A stretch of DNA of 64,000 nt, taken from NCBI GenBank assembly GCA_033063855.1, contig CP093831.1:28148001-28212000 (forward strand). The letters run 5' to 3'. The DNA comes from Smittia aterrima (taxonomy: Eukaryota; Arthropoda; Insecta; Diptera; Chironomidae). This document shows positions 1 through 12,425 of this stretch, piece after piece. The notes under the pieces are model-generated. The model made no database searches. It had not been told where the DNA came from and saw only the letters and a program-made list of their open reading frames with translations. The translations under genes and the position numbers were made by a program. Every line of letters starts with the position of its first letter. The stretch's first letter is position 1.

Positions 1-3000
1 AAGAATGTTTCGGAAAGTGTTTCCTATGAAACTGATGATGACTTCGGAGGATTAAAGCTTGACACGAATGGAGATTTTGACGAAGCTAATCAGACAACGA
101 CAACAACTCCATCGACAACAACAGGAGCAGCTTTCGACTTTGGCGATCTTTTCAAGTCTTTAAAGGAAAACTCTTCAGTGACGAATTCGAGTGATGACTC
201 TGATGATGACTTTTGGAAATTCGATGAAGAAGACGAGACAGTGAAACCTGAAACATTACAAACGACAACCGAGCAAAGCTCGCAAGAAGAATCTGTAACG
301 CTTCCCCGCCAGAAAAGACAACTGGAGACTTTATTAAGCATGTTCGGCTTTGGAGGAAGCTCTCAAAAGAAAGAAACTAAAAAACTTACGTTCGAGGTCG
401 ATAGACTGTCGATCCACACGAAACAGTTCCCTTATCCAAAGTACACACAAGACGACTTTAAAAAAGGTCTTTATCTCGCGCAAGCTGTTCAAATGAGCTT
501 CTTCTTCGCGCTCATCATTCACATCTCGTCATCTGTTCGACAGAAAATCTGGTTCAAAGAGTCTGGAAATTTGTCGGTGAGTTTGTTTGATTATTGTCTG
601 ACGACTTTGAACTAAGATTTTTCTTCAAAGCTTTTGCGAACGATGGGAATGGACGAAAGCTCAGATTTATTTTCATGGATCATCACAACATTTGTCGAGC
701 TCGCGATTGTGTTTCTTCTCGCGGTTGTGATCCTTTACAGTGGAGGGATCTTAGAGTTCACTAGCAAAATATTGATTTACTTGTTCTTGTTGATCTTTGG
801 TGTTTGCGTCATCTCGTTCTGGTGAGTTGAAGACAAACTTTTGATTTTCTTAATTAAAATTTAAATTTCTTTAGTTTCATGGCTTCAACATTTTTCTCCA
901 CCGCGAGCATTGGATCTGTCTCGTCTGTGATTCTATTTCTGATGACTTTCCTGCCTTACATCATCATCATCTCTCTTGGAACTGTCTTAACTACTTTTGG
1001 GAAGTTCCTCGCGAGTTTATCGCTGTCGACAGCTTTTTGCTATGCTTGGCAATACATTTTAAGGATTGAGCTTCAAGAGAAGCCTCTGAAGTTCTTTGAT
1101 TTGTTCGCTGGAGATTTTTCCGAAAACGATTTTAAATTCGGGTTGACGATGATCATTGTCGACATCGCTCTTTATGCAGTCATCGGATATTTCGTTCAGA
1201 AGTTGACGAAAGGTTAGATCTCATTAAATCTCTTGAATTTTTTAATAAAATATTTTTTATTTCAGACGATTTTAGGTTTTACAATGTTGAAAGAAAGAAC
1301 ATTGGTCAAGAGCTCGGAGCTAAAATGACGAAAGTCACCAAAATCTACGAGAACTGCGATCCAAACAAACCTGCAGTCGACAATGTTTCCATCGCTTTTA
1401 AAAAAGATGAGATTTTATGTCTCTTAGGTCGAAACGGAGCTGGAAAGTCGACGATAATCAAACTTCTAACTGGACAACTCTCGCCAAGCTTCGGAGAAGT
1501 TTTCTTGCCACTCGATTACGATTTGATCTCAGGATTCAGAAATCCTCAAGAACAAATTGGACTTTGCTCGCAAAATAATGTTTTGATACCAAACTTGACT
1601 GCCGAAGAACATTTGGAGCTTTACGGCAAAATGAAGTTGAGAAAAGGATCGGGAAAAGAAATTCGTCGAGTGGTGAATAACATGAAGTTAGGAAAATACA
1701 AAAACTTCAAAGCTTTTGAGCTTTCTGGCGGATACAAAAGAAGATTGTGCATCGCGATTGCTTTCCTCGGTTCTCCTAATCTCGTGATCCTTGATGAGCC
1801 TTGCAGTGGAGTCGACACTCACGCCAGGAAAATTATTTGGGAATTGATCGGAGCTTTGAGAAAGGATCGAGCGGTCGTTCTAGCAACTCATGATCTTGAC
1901 GAAGCTCAGCATTTAGGCGACAACATTATCATCATGAAAGATGGAAGAGTCGCTTTAGAGTCGACGACGAAAGATCTTCAAAATGAATTGACAAAGAACT
2001 TTACCATCAATGTCGAGCTTAAAGCTTCTCTGGCAACTGACAAGGACTCAGCAAATGAAGTTAAAGAAGCGATCATCAGTCACACTTTGAAGTTGACTCC
2101 AGAGATTTCCTTACAAGATTTCATTCTGTCAGCTGTCATTCCATATTCCGACAGCGAAGGAAAATCATTTGAGTGAGTTCATTACATTCTCAAAATATTC
2201 TTTATAATTATCAAATTAAATTTGTTGTAGCTTCTCAAACCTCTTCCGAGCTTTGGAGAAACTTCAAAGCGAAAATAAAATATCGCGATTCAATATTGTT
2301 GGAAAAACCTTGGACGATCTTTATAAAAGCGTAGAAGACGAGGGTCTAATTGCAAATCAAAATGGAAATGGAATTTCAACATCGAATAACAATAATTTGA
2401 TGGAAACTATCGATTTGAGGAAAATGGTTAATGGATTGCAAAATAATCAAGAATCGCCAAAAGTCAAATCTTCGTTTATGGAAATTGTTTGCAATTTATT
2501 CTGGAAACGATTCCTTCACTTCCGCCGGAACTATAAATTGATGATCTGCATTCTCGTTCTTCCTGTTGTGTTCGAGGTAATTGCGATGGGCTTCATGAAG
2601 ATTCGTCCGCCTGGTGATTACGAGAATGCGATTGAGTTCAATCGAGGAATGTATCCGAAGTCGACTGAGTTTTATTCGAAGGAAAATGTGAAAGCTTTCA
2701 GTGAAAATCTTTACGAAGACTTTGAAGAAACTTGTGCTGTGAACGGAAATTGTGAAATGTTTGAGTCATCAAAAGAATCTTTCGATTGGATCTTGAGAAC
2801 TCAAGAAGAATTCATTGGGAGACGTTACGGTGGAGTTTCCTTCAACAACTCTGACTCGATCGTCTGGTACAACAACAAAGGTTATCACGCGATGCCACTT
2901 TACTTGAACCTTCTGAGCTCTGCTCTTCTGAGAAAAGAACTTAATGATTCATCTTACAACATCAAAACTATCAATCATCCACTTATGTTAGGAGAAGATG

Positions 3001-4906
3001 AACTTAGCGTTTCTTCAATGTGAGTTTGAAAGTTTGAAAATGAAGAAAAATATTTATTTTCCTTTTTTACTTTTTCAGATTGCAACAAGTCGCTGACAGT
3101 GGAATTGCCCTAATTCTTCTTGTATCGTTTAGTTTGGTCATCTCAGGAGCTTCAGTTTACATTGTCAATGAACGAGTTAGTGGAGAAAAGCTTCAGCAAA
3201 AGCTCGCAGGAGTGAACTTTCGAACTTACTGGGGAGTCGCTTTCATCTGGGACTTTGTCGTTTACTTCATCGCAATCATTCTCGCTGTGATTGTTTTCAA
3301 AGTCTTTGACATTCCTGTCTACGTCGACAAAGACAATTTATTGGGAATCGTTCTCCTTCTCGTCGTCTACGGCTTCGCAATGATTCCAGCTGTGCATTTA
3401 TTCGAGAAGCTTTTCAACGAAGCGAGTTTCGCGAACATGTCAATCTTCTGCTTGAACGTGATTATTGCGTTAACAACTTTGACTACGATCGTCTTGTTCG
3501 ATGTCCTTGCGGAAAATGATGAGCAAGAACGAATAAGAAATTTCCTTAACCGACTCTTCCTCATTTTCCCACAACATGCGCTCGCTGATGGACTCATCGA
3601 AATCTGCAAGAACTACATCACATCGAGAATCTTCATTCGTTATTACATCGACACTTACAAGTCTCCAATCAGCAGCGATCTCCTCAAACCTCATTTCATT
3701 TCTCTGATTGTCCTCGGCATCTTCTTCATTCTCTTGAACTTCATCATCGAAAGTGGAATCATCTCAAAATATCTCAAACCTCAGCCGAAGCAACAAGAAA
3801 ATGTACTTAAAGTTGTGACGATTCAAAATACTTTGACGAAGGAGAGCAAGATGAATTATGTTGCTAACTGCGCCTTGAAAGTTGAGAATCTCTGCAAAAC
3901 TTACGATGGACAAACGTTCGCGGTTAACAATGTTTCATTCAAAGTTGGAGAAGGATCTTGTTATGGTTTGCTTGGAGCTAACGGAGCTGGAAAGTCTTCA
4001 ATCTTTTCGATCTTATCAGGAGAGACAAAGAGATTCACTGGAACCGTTGACTTCACTAGCAAAAAAGAAAACAGCATTTCGTATTGTCCACAGACGAATG
4101 CACTTGACATGCTCCTGACAGTTGAAGAAATCATTCATTTCTATGGAAAGCTCAGGAATATCAAAGATTTAGAGAATCTAACGAAAACAGTTCTCGAAGG
4201 TTTCCATCTCAAACCTTACAAAAATATTTTAGTGAAGAACTTGAGCGGTGGCAATCGTCGCAAGTTGAACGTTGCTTGTGCTTCCTTTGGAGATCTGAGT
4301 CTCGTGCTGATGGACGAACCAACAAGTGACATGGATCCACTTACTCGCAATCTCGTTTACAAAACAATTCATGAACTGAACGACAACAATTGTTCGGTCA
4401 TTCTGACATCGCACAGCGTCGCTGAGATCGAACAACTTTGTCACTCGATTGGAGTCTTAGTCGATGGCTCGATGCATGCTTCGGGAACGCCAAGCTCTCT
4501 CATGAAACAGTTTGGGAATCGTTATGTTGTGACTTTGTTGAGTGAGAAGCCACTTGATTATCAATTCGAAACTGTGAGTAGAAAAATGAAATTAAATAAA
4601 TCTCAATCTTAACTTTCGATTCCTCAGGATCTTCGTAAAACATTCCGTTCAATGACAAACCTCATGTGTCATCATTATTCAGCTCAATTCACGATACAAG
4701 TTCGAGACTTTGATAACGTCGATCATTGTCACATGAACTTTAGTGAGCTGATAGATCTGCTTAACGCATTCAGCTCCGTCAAATTATTGAAGTACACAAC
4801 CACAAAGTGCCAGCTTGATCAAGTCTACGACACGATCATCAAGAAAGGACTTAACAGCGCTTATGAAAACAATGGATTTGTATCGAGTGAATATCAAATG
4901 ACTTAA
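1..4906 (+). CDS. ABCA-family full ABC transporter, 5' end outside window
   Basis: Membrane ATP-driven transporter, probably moving lipids. Exons as I read them: <1-576, 631-821, 875-1212, 1266-2172, 2231-3019, 3079-4573, 4628-4906; all junctions are GT/AG and keep frame, giving about 1524 visible residues. Order: end of an extracellular loop, TM block 1, nucleotide-binding domain 1 (Walker A GRNGAGKST near nt 1427, signature LSGGYKRRL near 1721, Walker B LVILDEP near 1783, His switch ATHD), a second extracellular loop, TM block 2, and nucleotide-binding domain 2 (GANGAGKSS near 3974, LSGGNRRKL near 4241, LVLMDEP near 4303). The phrase LLRTMGM before TM block 1 is typical of ABCA. The visible part of loop 1 is an acidic Ser/Thr/Asp-rich stretch with a dibasic RQKR near nt 310, unusual for the family. 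The exact subfamily member is not assigned. Confidence 0.94.
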
Positions 4907-5491
4907 CTAAAAAAAATGGAGAGTTAGAGGAGTAGATAGGGTAATCAAAAATCTGTGGTCATGAAACGTTGAATCAAAAAATAGTTTTAAGAGAATTTAA
5001 AAATAAATAAAAAGAAACTTTTGGAAAATATTTTGATTTGTTTATCTTTGAGTTTCAGTTGCAACGAAGGAATTTTCTTATCTCAATTAAAATCGTTAAG
5101 ACTCTCTTCTAATTGATAAAAGTTTCTTATCATGATGATCGAAGTTTTTGCAAAAATAATTTCAGTCGCTGTCGAATCTTTGGTGAATCAAGTTGAGCTT
5201 TGATAATTGCAGGTGAGAAAATAAATAAAAGAAAACAAAGTCAAGTCTCAGCAATTGCACAAAATCGAAGAATCAAGAAGCAATTGAGTCACTGAAAGAA
5301 TTTTAAATCTCCTCGGAAAAGTCCTTTCGCGGTGACATAATCGAATTCCATTCAAAAATAATCTAAAGTGATAACAAAAATTATCTTCTTGATATCAAAA
5401 GAATTCGCGAGCGACGTAACATTTTATTTTAAAACCGCAATCTTTTCTTCGCAGTTATTTTCTGAAATCCGTTTACTCTTCAAATCTTAAA
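4907..5491. other. Intergenic DNA between ABCA gene and first DM9C gene
   Basis: No coding potential seen. It holds the ABCA 3' UTR, with AATAAA-type signals near 5003, followed by the upstream region of the first DM9C gene. Unlike the other DM9C promoters I see no clear TATA box here. Confidence 0.5.
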
Positions 5492-7256
5492 ATGGGTGAG
5501 TTGTCTCATCGATAAACCTTTGAAGAGCTTTCAACGAAATGAATGTTGTTACGATAAGAATTTACTTGAGATCGACATCATTTAATTTCCCGAGTAATTC
5601 AAAGAAGCAAATAAATTATTCACGTCCTTTTGATATTCTTTTTATAAAAGATCAATCGTTGCCGTGGAACAAATCAACAATCTTCGAGGAGATCGAGAGT
5701 TTTGGAATTTTGGCTGGAGAAGACAACGGAAATAAAGTTTATGTTGGACGAGTTATCGACAAGGATGGCAACTTCGTTCCAGCTAAAATTGTCCCTGCTT
5801 TGAAGTCAAGTTTCTTCGTTTACAATGATGAAGAGGAAGAGTCGGATCAATTCGATTTCTTGGATCACTGCAATGACTTTCACTGGGTTCGATCAGCTGA
5901 TGCAAACTTAGACGAAGCCGCTGAAATCTCAGGTCAATGCATCGGTCGAGGAACTTACAATGGAAATGTTATTGTCGGTAGCGTTGATTCAAGTTCTAAG
6001 AAACTTATCGGGGCTTATGATGGAAAAGCTTTTGAGCTACCGTCTTACGACGTTTTGATCTACAAATCTAAAGGTAACAAAACATTGTAAAAGATAAAAC
6101 TTTTATTGACTAAGATAACTTTTAAGGTGTGGTCTACGAAACGATCCAGAAAGCCTCGAATGTTTCAAAGCAAAAAACAACGCAAGTCTTCGCTCAATCG
6201 ATTAGCATCAATGGAAGCTTTGAGGAATCGAAAATTGATGGACAAAGTTATTTGATTCAAAAGATTCGCCAACTGGAAATGGAAAAACTTTCCTACATCA
6301 AAGATTACGACGCGCGACTTAACTTTGAGCAACGTAAAGTCGTTGAATTGAGTCACAACTTGAAACAACTGAGAATGGAAAATTCTCAATTTCAAATGGA
6401 AAGAAGAGTTTTCGAAGAAAAGTTTTCAAACGAGAACCAAAAGTTTTCTTCATTGGAATCGAAAGTTCAAGAGTTTGCTTTGAACAATTCTTATTTACTT
6501 AAGAAAGTGACAAGTTTGGAGGAAGCGATCAGAATTGAGAAGCACATGATTGAGTCTGTCGCTGAAAAGCTCGCTAACAGTGAATCCTACAACAAGACTT
6601 TGCTGACAAGAGTCAAAAGCTCTGAGGAAACAATCAAGATTAGTCAAAAGAAAATTTTCGAACTCGAAGGAGATTTGATGGCATCGTCGAGCAGCGATTC
6701 TTTGATGATCCGATTGTCGGAATATGAAGAGACCATCAAACATTTAAGAATTCAAATCGAATCGATTATGAAGCGACTTGAGATCACTTCCAACGACAAT
6801 GAATTCTTAATTCAAAAGCTTGAGATGCTGATGAAGACTTTGCGTTCGTACCAAAGTCAAATCGATTGTTTGACCAACAAATTGCAAAGCGCAAAAACTG
6901 TCATCGCTGCGAAGCACTCAGATTTATCTCGAGCGAACGCTCAAGTCTCGAAATATGAAGGAGCTTTGTCGTCTTGTTACACGTTGAATGGTGAACTGAT
7001 GACTAAGGTTTCTGGCTTAAACGCTGCAACGCAAAATCAAATCGGAAGCGACTGTTCATTCAACTTGATCGATTATTCCAGTTTCAGTCTCGAGAAATCT
7101 TCCAGAAAGACTTCAACTTTGCTTCAACTGACTGGATCCCGTAATTACTTGAACTTCAATGAGTCGGTGCCAATGCCACAACCAGCGCAAGCTCAAGCTT
7201 ATGGAACCTTCCAAACTAATGGAAACGGAGTTCACGACAACGAAACAGCAATTTAA
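5492..7256 (+). CDS. DM9-domain/coiled-coil protein, copy 1 (DM9C-1)
   Basis: Exons 5492-5495, 5528-6073, 6127-7256; 559 residues. Exon 1 holds only ATGG; the joined start reads MAFNEMNVVTIRIY. I chose it because all three large copies have ATGG followed by GTGAG, and a downstream acceptor that restores frame to MNVVT. Initiation at 5539 remains possible. Residues about 60-175 carry two DM9 repeats (DUF3421): GILAGEDNGNKVYVGR...IVPALK, then AAEISGQCIGRG...GNVIVGS...LPSYDVLI. About residue 185 onward is a long coiled coil rich in Glu, Lys and Leu heptads, ending in a Ser-rich and Gln/Ala tail. There is no signal peptide or membrane segment, so it is probably cytosolic. DM9 proteins elsewhere bind mannose or relocate on microbial challenge; function here is inferred only. 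Confidence 0.85.
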
Positions 7257-7463
7257 ATATTTTAATGTTTTATGAAAAGCAAAATGTTTTGCAACGAATG
7301 AATAACGTTCTCTTTTCTGTGCAACTGATAAGTTTTGGTTTTGCAATGAGAAAAATATTTCTTAAGACAATAAAATTTCATGAAAAATAATTTACAAAAT
7401 AATATGTAAGGTCGATGACCTTTATGAAAAGCTTTTTAAAGAATCTTTGTAAGCTTTTTAAAA

Positions 7464-7554
7464 GGGACGCTGGGATTTTCAAGGAATTATATATAATATA
7501 TAATATAATGAATAAAAATAAATTACTTATAATTCCTGGGAAATCCGGTTTCCC
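7464..7554. mobile_element. Short foldback MITE, 91 bp
   Basis: The left end GGGACGCTGGGATTTTCAAG and the right end CCGGTTTCCC form an imperfect inverted repeat around an AT-rich centre. It is flanked by TTTTAAAA (7456-7463) and TTTTAAAT (7555-7562), a degraded 8-bp duplication. The 15541 element occupies the matching place upstream of DM9C-3. Confidence 0.65.
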
Positions 7555-7695
7555 TTTTAAATGCAGCCTTAAAACCCGATAAACGTTCATTTACCTTACA
7601 TGAATCAATTATTGTCTTTTCATGAAACATTTATACGCATTACGCTGAATATTCCTTTGTTTTAATCACCAGACTTCCGATTACGAAGTTCTGAA

Positions 7696-7747
7696 GATAA
7701 GACAAGTTCTTATATAAATTAAACTGGCAACCTGAGAACAATCAGTT
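7696..7747 (+). promoter_or_regulatory. Core promoter of DM9C-2 (GATA site, TATA box, initiator)
   Basis: TATATAA starts at 7711 and an initiator ATCAGTTTTG starts at 7741, putting the predicted start A at about 7744, 33 nt downstream of the TATA box. GATAAG at 7696-7701, just upstream, matches a GATA-factor site. The same three elements recur upstream of DM9C-3. Confidence 0.6.
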
Positions 7748-7805
7748 TTGAATTGTCGATCCCCGTGAAAAGTTTATATTTAAGTCGTGAAATCTTTTTT
7801 TTAAA

Positions 7806-9565
7806 ATGGGTGAGTTGGAATCGATTGAAAATAAAGAACTCAGCTCTTAGAAGAAACTTTCAGCAAAATGAATGTTGTTACGATTAAAATTTACATGAGA
7901 TCGATATCATTCAGTTTCCCGAATAATTCTAAAAAACAAATTAATAACTCAAGTCCTTTTGTTAATGTTTTTATGAAAGATCAATCTTCGTCGTGCGTTA
8001 CACCAAAAAACTTCGAAGAAATCGAGAGTTATGGAATTCTGGCTGGTGAAGATGATGGAAATAAAGTTTATGTTGGACGTGCAATGGACAAGGATGGAAA
8101 CTTCGTTCCAGCAAGAATTGTCCCGGCTTTGAAGACAAGTTTCTTTGCCTACAAAGACCAAGAGGCAAAGTCAGATAAATTTGAAGTTTTGAACACTTCC
8201 TTTGACTACAAATGGGCAAAAGCAACTGATTCAAATATATCCGAAGCAGCGAAGATCTCTGGTCAATACATCGGTCGTGGGGATTTAAACGGCCACGTAA
8301 TCGTTGGTCGTGTTGATGTCAATGAAAGGAAATTGATTGGATCCTATAATGGAAATGCAGTTTTGCTTCCATCTTACGAAATCTTGATCAGCAAATCCAA
8401 AGGTAAATATTTTTATGCTGAAACCAAAATTTCTAAGTAGGAAATATTAAATTCAATTTCAGCTGACGCCAGCGGATCTAATCGAGACATTTCAAGTGTC
8501 TCTCAAAAATATACAACGATCAAAACTTCCGTCATACACTCAACAACAGTTAACGAGAGCTGCCAGGATTTAAATCTTGACCAGGAAAGCTGCGATCAAA
8601 AAATTCGTGAGCTTAAATATTTTTACGAAGAGGATAAGCGTTCTTTCACTAAAGAATTCGAGTCACGAATTGACTTATTGCGATATGAAAAACAAGATGC
8701 GTTTAAGTTGGTGGAAAAATTGAGAATTGAAAATTTTCGATTAATCAATGAAAACAAAAAGTTTGAAGAAAAGTTTTCCTGTGAGCACAAAAAAGTTTCT
8801 TCGTTTGAATGTAAAATTAATGAATTTGCTTCGACCAATTGTCATTTGGTTAAGAAAGTGAAAAACTTGGAAGAAATGAACAGAATTGAAAAGCTCAAGA
8901 CAGAATCAATTGCTAAAAAGTTCTGTAACAGTGAATCCTACATCAAGACTTTGCTGCTTAAAGTTACCAACTATGAGGAGACCATCGATTCTTTGAAACA
9001 AAAAGTCTTCAAATTGGAAGGAGAATTGATGAATTCATCGAGCAGTGAATCTTTGATGAAGCGTTTGGCTGAATGTGAAGAGACCATCAATTATCTGAGA
9101 ATTCAAATCGAGTCCTTTATGAAGAAACTTGACATATCTTCTGACGAAAATGAATTCCTTTTGCAAAAGCTCGAGATATTGAAGAAGACTTTGAGTTCTT
9201 ACCAAAATCAAGTCGATTGCTTGAACAACAAATTGCGCAGCGCTAAAACTGTCATTTCTTTGAAACACTCAGAGTTGTCTCGAGCTAACGCACAAGTTTC
9301 AAAATACGAAGCTGCTTTGTCTTCTTGCTACTCGGTGAACAATAAATTGTCAACTGAACTCGCAGGATTAAGAGCATCCATGCAGAATCAAATTGGAAGT
9401 GACTGCTCATTCAACTTGGTCGACTGTTCAAGCTCCACTCGTGAAACTTCAAGACAAACTTTGTTGACTTTGTTTGAAGAGATGTCGATTGGATCTGACT
9501 CTTTCCACAACGAAACTGAGTCAACTACATCATTTGAGAAAGCTTCGGGATCTCGGACTAACTAA
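7806..9565 (+). CDS. DM9-domain/coiled-coil protein, copy 2 (DM9C-2)
   Basis: Exons 7806-7809 (ATGG), 7851-8402 and 8463-9565; 552 residues. The acceptor of exon 2 could also be 3 nt later; both keep frame and reach METFSKMNVVTIKIY or MEETFSK. The two DM9 repeats are well kept (GILAGEDDGNKVYVGRAMDK..., AAKISGQYIGRGDLNGHVIV...). Exon 3 begins with a Ser/Thr-rich linker unlike that of DM9C-1, then a coiled coil from about residue 230 to 480, then a Ser/Thr tail. It ends 63 bp from the stop codon of the convergent M13L-1 gene, and its AATAAA near 9652 lies past that stop, so the two mRNAs should overlap. It is the most intact DM9C copy. Confidence 0.86.
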
Positions 9566-9628
9566 TCTTGTTAATATTTTTAAACATTTTTTGGTGAAGG
9601 GACAATCAAAATATTTTGAAATTAAATT

Positions 9629-11843
9629 TTATTGAAGAAAAGAAAATTTTATAATAAACGTAAACACTTTTATTTTTATCCTGACAATCAAATTGTCAAA
9701 CTTTATCGCAATCGTAAGCTTCTTTGAATCCGGAATTTTTGGAAATAAATTTGTGAAATTATTTAAGTTTCCTGTTAATACGTCTTCAGCAAAGGCCACT
9801 GAAATATCAACGTCCTGAAGTTTTCTGAATCTTATTCTGGCAACTGCAATCCAATAAAGTTGTCGATTGGTTAGTCGATTTGCTCCTAAATTTAGTTCTT
9901 CTCCTCCTGATTCCAACCAATCCTTGTAGAACTCGTAATTATATTGATAATAGTTCTTAATTTTAGGAATACTTATATCGTACTTCTGTAAAACATTTTT
10001 TATAAATAAAAAATTCTGAAAATTCATCTACAATTGAACTCACAGTTCTGAGATATCTGAATAAGACTACGGAGACGTACTTCAATATTAAACTCGCCAC
10101 TGTCGCTGTGTTGTAGAATCTTGGTCGTTGGTCGTGATAAAACGGATAATCAAGATATAAACCTTCAATGACTGGAAAGAGGTAAATTTAGCAAATCATT
10201 AATTAATCAAAAATCTTAGAAATATTTACAAATTATGTTGTCCTTCAATCTGTAGGTAAACTCATAAGTATCTGGTGAAAGTTCTAAAATTTCTCTTATT
10301 TTCGGCTCTCTTCTAAGTTTATGATGTAAATCAATCATTTTGTGTTGAACTTTGATAAAGTTTTGTTCAAAATCCAAATCGCCATAAAGTTCCTCAAGCA
10401 TCTCAGTTCCAACGAAATCTTCAGAGTAACCAAATATAAACTTGACCGATTGCAATTTTTCGGTAACATCCTTCAGAACTTCTTCTCCCCATTGTTTTAT
10501 CGATTTAAACTTTTTCAAAGCGAACTCGATCGTTTCGCGAGAAAATTTTCTCAAAGAATCTTCAGATTTTTTATCGAAGTATCGTTGCAAGTAAAGAGCG
10601 TCTAAAGCCGGTGCCATGCAAGTTTCGATCATAATTGTACATTCCATCCATCGTTCGTTAGCTCTGCTGGCCGCATATTGCACCAATCTATATTTGTCGT
10701 CAGCATACACCAGGAATCCATTTTTAAATTCATACAACAAATCGTAAACCAAATATTCTGCGATTACGCTGAAATAAAATAATTGATTGATGAGTTTTCA
10801 CATGAAAAACAAATCAAATCTCTCACTCTTTATCTTTCTCTGCTAGAAATTCTGCAGCTTTTAAAATTTTTTGTGGGTCTTGAACACTGATTATTGTACT
10901 CGAATTAATTTTCGTGATTCTTTGGTTGTTGATGATTGTGAGCCAATCGAGATTCAATGATGAAGTTAAATTGTTAAGTTCGTCAATCGTCATCAACTTT
11001 GAAGCGTTTTTATCCTCAACACTTGAACTTAAATTTTTCTAAACAAAATTTTATTATTGAATAATTTGAATAAATTAAACATTAAAATCCACTCACCAAC
11101 TGATGGAAAAATTCGATTTGTCTGTTCGCGATTTCTTTAAATTCTTTTTTAAACTCTTCTGAGAATGAAGAATTTCGGTAAATTTGATTCATTTCGTAAA
11201 GCATTGTCTCGTAGCTTTCAAGTCGCAGTTCATAATTTTCAACTTCAGATCTTTTCAAATATAAATCCGTTAAATTATAATTGTAGTAACCAACATCTCT
11301 CAAAAACAAACGTTTCAATGCATTTGTCATTTCTTGCTCAATATATTTCTTCAAATTGAAATCCTTGTCATTCTTTTCTGGGTAGAACTTTAAGCCAAAT
11401 GATCGCAAGTATTCACGAGCTTCGCTGACTCCATTCTTTCTGATGTTTTTGGAGTTCACACATTTAGCAAAAAATGTTTTCATTCCTTTCGATATTCGCG
11501 AGTCGTTCACATTCACAGGCTCTGATAAAACTCTTTTCACTTTTTGATAGTAATTTGCAAAAAGATCCCACAAAAATCCTGAATAAGGCGATCGATCGTT
11601 CACACTTTGATATTTATCGAAAGTTCCCAGTGCAAACTCTTTAAAGTCATCACAAGGTCGAACAGATTTATTTTGAGTTGCTGCAGAAAACAAATATTTG
11701 GCGTCCGACAAACAATATTTTGTGTCACATAACTCTCGATCTGTTGCTTCCTCTTGTGACAATGAATCTCCAAGAAATTGTAGATCGAAAGAGTTTTGAG
11801 CTTTGACCGAGCAAACTACAAAAATCAGAAGAAATATCTTCAT
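9629..11843 (-). CDS. Secreted M13 (neprilysin-like) pseudo-peptidase 1 (M13L-1)
   Basis: Exons in transcript order: 11097-11843, 10827-11038, 10230-10768, 10044-10171, 9629-9985; about 660 residues. Signal peptide MKIFLLIFVVCSVKAQ, then an M13 N-terminal domain: LCDTKYC, SVRPCDDFKEFALGTF (family norm PCxDFxxYACGxW; the Cys of ACG is absent), NWL-like DELNNLTSSLNLDW, RW..C, F.RYF, GYSEDFV (family GYP). Exon 4 encodes YPFYHDQRPRFYNTATVASL, which aligns with the segment entering the M13 zinc helix, but no HExxH follows. Exon 5 resumes after where ENIADNGG would lie, with WLESGGEELNLGANRLTNRQ. The last 26 or so residues differ from every paralogue because one base is missing near 9757-9762. The protein may be exported and non-catalytic. 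Confidence 0.83.
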
Positions 11844-11915
11844 TTTGTAGAAAGAACTTCACTGATCGCGACACAAGACAAGACTAACGAATATTCTTTT
11901 CTAAAACAACCGAAG
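11844..11915 (-). promoter_or_regulatory. Conserved 5' flank and initiator of the M13L genes (example copy)
   Basis: Immediately upstream of every M13L ATG lies a well conserved block which, read on the minus strand, runs TTAGTCTTGTCTTGTGTCGC, then CCAGTGAAGTTC, then the ATG. TTAGTC at 11882-11887 resembles an arthropod initiator about 40 nt before the ATG. No TATA box is visible 30 nt further up, unlike the DM9C promoters. Confidence 0.45.
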
Positions 11916-12126
11916 CCAAACTTGTTATTTTGAAAGGTTAAAGCACACACGTATAAATATTCGAAATTAAGATCAACTTCGACGGCGGTAAGCCGTAAAC
12001 TAGTGCAAAATACTATTCAAGAAATCCATAAACGTCGTGCAAGATTCTTTGAACGTTTCCGAATTTATATCGTCGACTGAAAGTCTGCAAGTCGTCATTC
12101 CGATACTCATGGGAAACATTTTGACA

Positions 12127-12425
12127 AAGGAGCTTTGTCGTCTTGTTACACGTTGAATGGTGAACTGATGACTAAGGTTTCTGGCTTAAACGCTGTCACG
12201 CAAAATCAAATCGGAAGCGACTGTTCATTCAACTTGATCGATTATTCCAGTTTCAGTCTCGAGAAATCTTCCAGAAAGACTTCAACTTTGCTTCAACTGA
12301 CTGGCTCCCGTAACTATTTGAACTTCAATGAGTCGGTGCCAATGCCACAACCAGCGCAAGCTCAAGCTTATGGAACCTTCCAAACAAATGGAAACGGAGT
12401 TCACGACAACGAAACAGCAATTTAA
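12127..12425 (+). pseudogene. 3' fragment of DM9C-1 type gene
   Basis: Almost identical to the last 300 nt of DM9C-1 (from nt 6958), encoding the Ser-rich end and the Gln/Ala tail to the stop codon. Homology continues into the 3' UTR to about 12560. It lacks the DM9 repeats and has no start of its own. It marks where a DM9C gene once stood next to M13L-2. Confidence 0.85.

Noticed and set aside
3367..4444. Minus-strand and out-of-frame open frames within the ABCA gene
   Set aside because: They mirror the highly biased coding exons, have no domains and conflict with the supported transporter.
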